Source: Gordionus sp. m RMFG-2023 (lineage: Eukaryota; Nematomorpha; Gordioida; Chordodea; Parachordodidae). From it: a DNA stretch of 64,000 nt. A model generated the notes under the pieces. It saw only the letters and a program-made list of their open reading frames with translations, ran no database searches and had not been told where the DNA came from. The stretch's first letter is position 1. Each line of letters starts with the position of its first letter. Both the position numbers and the translations under genes were made by a program. This document shows, in pieces, positions 59,484 to 64,000 of the stretch. The stretch covers positions 11,323,366 through 11,387,365 of the forward strand of contig NC_088777.1 of assembly GCF_954871325.1 (NCBI RefSeq), written 5' to 3'.

Positions 59484-62025
59484 GTTTTTAAATGAATGGG
59501 TTGGGAATTTAATTTTAAGTAATAGTGCTAAACCATAACTTGACTAAATAGGTCATATTTAATAAAAAAAACTTTGTTACATGAAATAAAAACATAACAT
59601 AGTCCATTAATGCAAGGGAAGCATTTCCCCTTTAAATTTTATTATAAAAATTTCAAATAATTTTAATATAATTTTTATACTATGTTAAAAAAATAATCTG
59701 TCATTGTTAAAAAAAAATTAATATAATTTTTATAAAGTTAAAATTAATATAATTTTTATTATGTTAAGAAATGACTATTATTTTTACTACGTTAAAAAAT
59801 ATATTATATTTATTACATTAAAAATTTACTATTTTTTTACTATGTTAAAAAAAATGTACATGAGGGTAGCAAATTAATATTTTCTATTTTTTTAATAAAT
59901 AGGGAGAAAATGAGCAAATGTATTATGTAGTTTTACGTTTAGAAAAATAAGGAGTGAGGAAGCAAATAAAAAATGTTTATTTTTTTTATAAATAAAAGAG
60001 AGAAAATTTTAATATTATATTGTTTCCCTTATTTTTTTAAATAAAAAATTTTTTCTTTTTTATAAGCAATATTTAAATATTTTTAATTGTATTTCTGAAA
60101 ATTTGATTATCATTTAACTCAAGAATGCAAAAAATTGAGAGTTGAAAAAAGAAGACCAAAACCAATTTTACAAAACTTGAAAAAGAAATCAAAAGTATAG
60201 TTAAATCAGACAAAGAAAATCTTGACGTTTTTGCAAAATTTATGTGTAAAATAGAATATGGAATACAATTTTCTTAAAAAAAATAAAATAGATCATACAA
60301 ATTTGATAATTAAAGGAGATAATATAATCAATGAAATTAATTTTCAGTTTGATACATTAAAAAATATCAAATTCGTCGAATTGTGAGATATTAGTAAATT
60401 TCATAAATTTAATCAAAATTTCCCAAATAATTTATGACAATTTAAAAGATTTTTTGACTTACACAAGTTGAAAACCGAATCAAAAATAGTATTTCGGGAA
60501 GATGAATTTAGAAAGAAAAAGAATGTTAATGAAATACTTGAATTTTTAATATGTACCGATTTGATGTATAGTTTTAGAATTTTTTAAATTATGTAAATTT
60601 ATCTTACTCTGGCTCCAACAATAAATTCAAAACAAGGTTTTTCATCTTTAAAAAGAATCAAATCTTATACCAGAAAAAAGATGAATCTACTGAATCTAGC
60701 TATAACTTTTAAAATTCAATACTTAAATATTTTATTCAAAAACAAGGACAAATTCCACTTATTTGTAAATCTTAATTTTTTTTTTGCTGTGACTAATACA
60801 AAGAAAATTTTTTTTCGAATACTACCATAATAGTAAACTTGACCCTTCGTCACGCAACATAACAACCTATTAAACAAGGCTTTAACTATAATAAAATAAA
60901 AATATTTATTTTTTATATATTAATTAACCCTAAATCATATCTATTATAATGCAATCTGCAAAGTCAGATAAAATTTTTATTTTTCGCTGAAACGAATCTA
61001 TAATATTAAACAAATTCCTGTAAAATTATACAGAAACCGACATATAAGATTATTTCAGTAAAAAATTTGCTTGTATTTTTCTCTAACTTGGAATTACACC
61101 TGAGTGCGAGTCAAAATAATTTTAGCACAGTTCAGGCCAGTAACTGCGGGACCTTAACTCCCATTTAAAAATGATTTAATTTAAACATAATATGTCATTA
61201 AAAAAAAAATTTATTTGATTTTTAGTTATAATATCGTTTTTGCAACTCATCGATATGTTTGAATAATTTTATTTTTTGCTATGAAAAATATTTATTAATG
61301 CAAAAAGTTAAAATAGAATCAGAATAATAAAAGCGACATTTTGTCAAAATAAATTAATTACCCCTTGAAATTACAATTTTCCTGTAAATACGCCACTAAG
61401 TTTACCCAATTTTTACATTGTTTTTTTTGGATAAAATTATATCGTTTTTTTATCATTTAAATTTTTCTTTTACCACATTCACTTCCAAATAAATTACTCA
61501 GATTAAAGTATAATTTTCATGACATGTTATTAAAATTTCATGAACATTCTAAATTTAACATAGTATTCGCCAATGACGAAGAGTCAAGATTGATATTAGA
61601 GAAGCAATTAATTAATTTTATATAAAATGTTAAGATTTATAAATAAGCGAAATGCATCTCTCATTTTTCAGTAAAATATGCATGTACTGACTTATAAAAG
61701 CCTTAAGATTCTTAATTTTCATTTAATTGAAATCAAAGTTTGATTATAGATTTAGACTCATTCTATTACTATATAGTTTTAAACCCTTTTAGAAATGAAA
61801 ATCCTATCTATGAATTTGCGGTTGTTGAGGCCAAAGTTAGAATGAATTCGCATAATTAAAAAATTCTTTGTAAATTTTAAAAAAAAATGACAAGTTATAT
61901 TTAAACTTTCAATTTTTGGGGAAATTTTGTTAAAAGGTTTGGAATTTAGCATTGCAATCCTTAAAAATTAATATACGAATTATATATAAATTGAATTTAA
62001 GTAACCGATTTATTGAAATAAATTG
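59484..62025. other. AT-rich intergenic DNA upstream of MRPS35
   Basis: Should contain the MRPS35 promoter near 59484 onward. A degenerate low-complexity tract built on TTAATATAATTTTTATTA and TACTATGTTAAAAAA variants covers about 59660-59870. No supported gene; a few broken open stretches at 60120-60600 have no recognisable domain. Confidence 0.35.
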
Positions 62026-63217
62026 CATAGGCATAGCCAGGTGGGTGGAAAAGGGAAAATCCTGACCCCCTTCAGAAATTTTTACTTTTTGTGAATATCA
62101 TTTTAAGCTAATAAAAAATATCCCCCTTAGTCCTCCCCCCACTCCCTGACCCTCAAAAATGTATGCATATATCTTAAACAATAATTTGAAAGAAAGAATA
62201 TAAAAGTTGATATTTTTTTATAAAACTATACATCATAATTTATATATTTTTGGAAAAAAGCATTTATATATATAAAAAATGAACCAAAAATATTTTTTTA
62301 AGAAATGGAATATAAGCCAAAGAAAAGTCTTCAGACAAGAGTGAAATGTATTATAATTATTAATAATAGATCCATAAAATTGCTTAATAATATATTATAT
62401 CAAATATAATTTTTTATAAAGGAGTATTTATAATTTATTTATCAATATAATTAAAATATAATTATAAAACTATCGATAAAATTAAATCATAAATTATATT
62501 AAAAAAATTATAGCACAATACAAACAGTGGAATATTATATGTCGTAGATATCAATTATCATATGACAATCAAGTAATTTTTACCAATATAGCGAATAATA
62601 TATTTAACAGAACACTATAAATTATTGATAAGGACATCAGAAAATATATTTTACAGACATTGTGGGATGAATAATATAAAAATTAATTTTAAAAATCATT
62701 TTTTAATTATGATAAATAGATGGCGTTAAATAATTGAATGCAAATTGATGCAATATTAATTATCAAGAGCATTGATTAGAAAAATTTGTTAAAATATTAA
62801 CTGTAATATATTCTCTAACTGTTAAATATGACTGTAAAAGTATAATTTTACCTAGTATTTTGTAACTAATTCTATATAATAGAGAAATATCTACTATATG
62901 TTTACTTACTTTTTAAATAAATTTCTTATACTTGTTTGGAATAAATTATTACCATGCTTTTATATTAATGTATATACAAGTAATTTATTATATTTTATAT
63001 AAACTAATATAAATATATTTCATATTTGTTCCTGGCTTAATTTTTTTATTAAAATTAACCTCCCTATCTTGTAAAATTATTTTATTAGACTAAGGTAACC
63101 CGGCCGAAGGCCGGGCTAAAGCGAGCCGAAGGTCCGCCCAAAATAAGGTCTGGGGGCGAAGACCCTAGTATTTTTTTAATCCCCCCCCCCCTTAGGAAAA
63201 TCCTGGCTACGCCTATG
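62026..63217. mobile_element. Non-autonomous member of the poly-G hAT family
   Basis: The ends CATAGGCATAGCCAGGTGG and (inverse right) CATAGGCGTAGCCAGGATTT are bounded by perfect octamers ATAAATTG (62018-62025 and 63218-63225). The right subterminal region (GGCCGAAGGCCGGGC, CTGGGGGCGAAGACCC, then a C run) corresponds to the left end of the copy at 12849-14927. The left subterminal TATCATTTTAAGCTAATAAA matches that copy's right end. There is no reading frame. Confidence 0.9.
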
Positions 63218-63960
63218 ATAAATTGACTAATATAAATTAACTGTCCTGAATAATTTGTTATATTATTGCTAGTAATATGGCCAAAACATATTGTGAAATT
63301 TTCAAAACATTTGAAACTCGTTTCAGATGAAAATTTAGAGGGCTAAAAAAACCGGCTTAACCTAGTTTTTAATTACTGGAGTTTTTCTTAAGAATATATC
63401 AAAACTAAGATAAATTAAAAGACGAATTAGCCGACATTTAGACATTACCCAACCATAGTCCCTAGTTATCAATCATTTCTATTTAATATTATACGCGAAT
63501 AAGGAAGATATTTTATTTCATATATAAAAGGTTTTATAGTATCTTTATGAATAAATCATAAATCGCAAAAAAGACTGCTAATATGTAATCCAAGGGTTTT
63601 TTTTTGAATTGTTGAAATTTTAGTACTATGATTTATCATGTATAATGATAAACATGTTTATAAAATATTTTTAAATTTAGATTAATATCAGTCAATATAA
63701 GTTAACTTTTCATAAAAATCCTTGTTTAAGAACTTTAAAAAAAATTAAATAAAATCTTATAGATAATAACTTCAACTTCAATAAATGTAACAATATTTGC
63801 TAAAATTAATAAGATAAAAGAGAAAATGGACTTTAATTATTTTTTCTCATTCGCTTATATTTTTACATTATTTAATCATATGGATTTGGTAAAAAAAACT
63901 TATATCCAAATATTTTTAAAATAGCAACAATATATGCATTACATATTTTATGTTCTATAT
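63218..63960. other. AT-rich intergenic DNA, nothing recognised
   Basis: Lies between two members of the poly-G hAT family. No exon, RNA gene or repeat structure was identified. Confidence 0.2.
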
Positions 63961-64000
63961 CATAGGCATTATCCAAGATATTGGGGGGGGGGGTACTATT
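63961..64000. mobile_element. Left end of another poly-G hAT family member, cut by the window edge
   Basis: CATAGGCATTATCCAAGATA followed by a run of about 11 G matches the family terminus and the G tract. The preceding octamer TTCTATAT is the candidate target duplication. Confidence 0.65.

Noticed and set aside
1-64000. LTR retroelements, Polintons, other capsid- or envelope-bearing elements, tRNA or rRNA genes and CRISPR arrays
   Set aside because: No long terminal repeats, protease/integrase/capsid-like frames, cloverleaf-compatible tRNA sequences, rRNA stretches or regularly spaced repeats were recognised by eye; a computed search could still find diverged ones.

Overview
This is a very AT-rich window of a eukaryotic nuclear genome, almost certainly an invertebrate animal. 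It carries spliced metazoan genes: beta-1,3-glucuronyltransferase, TMEM39, mitochondrial ribosomal protein S35 and a Toll-like leucine-rich-repeat receptor. There are no bacterial-style operons. I cannot name the phylum. Introns are of two kinds. Many are tiny (about 31-56 nt in TMEM39, 38-92 nt in MRPS35), while others are several kilobases long and filled with DNA transposons. Splice donors are often relaxed (GTTTAA, GTTTCT, GTTATT).

Layout from left to right. The segment 1-4000 holds decayed repeats. Between 4001 and 7457 lie the last four exons (+ strand) of a B3GAT-type glucuronyltransferase. Its upstream exons are not visible. After a TE-rich gap (8-15 kb, several hAT remnants) comes a complete second paralogue, six exons from 16915 to 25716 (+). 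It starts with a type II membrane-anchor exon, and two of its introns contain hAT-type elements. TMEM39 follows from 29849 to 36679 (+), with a hAT transposon in its last intron. On the minus strand, 40669-42629 is the main exon of a Toll-like LRR receptor without a TIR domain. At 47258-47935 (+) is an intronless lysine/arginine/serine-rich, chromatin-protein-like gene. From 59483 down to 48388 (-) is MRPS35, seven exons, whose two large introns contain hAT elements and a LINE-like fragment. The right end (59.5-64 kb) is AT-rich intergenic DNA with another hAT-type element and the beginning of one more.

Mobile DNA is dominated by hAT-superfamily DNA transposons and their short derivatives. 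Most were delimited directly by terminal inverted repeats and 8-bp target-site duplications: 12849-14927, 13238-13460, 22280-24565, 26291-26897, 31427-34362, 50162-52897 (7/8), 57427-58469 and 62026-63217. Each family carries its own GC-rich subterminal motif, which stands out in this AT-rich DNA. One family has long poly-G tracts at its ends.

The host genes have no obvious joint function. The glucuronyltransferases would act in the Golgi, TMEM39 in the ER/secretory membrane, MRPS35 in the mitochondrial ribosome, and the LRR receptor at the cell surface. Several carry what look like lineage-specific insertions or losses: about 60 residues in the glucuronyltransferases, about 80 in MRPS35, loss of the TIR domain in the receptor, and a missing conserved block in TMEM39.
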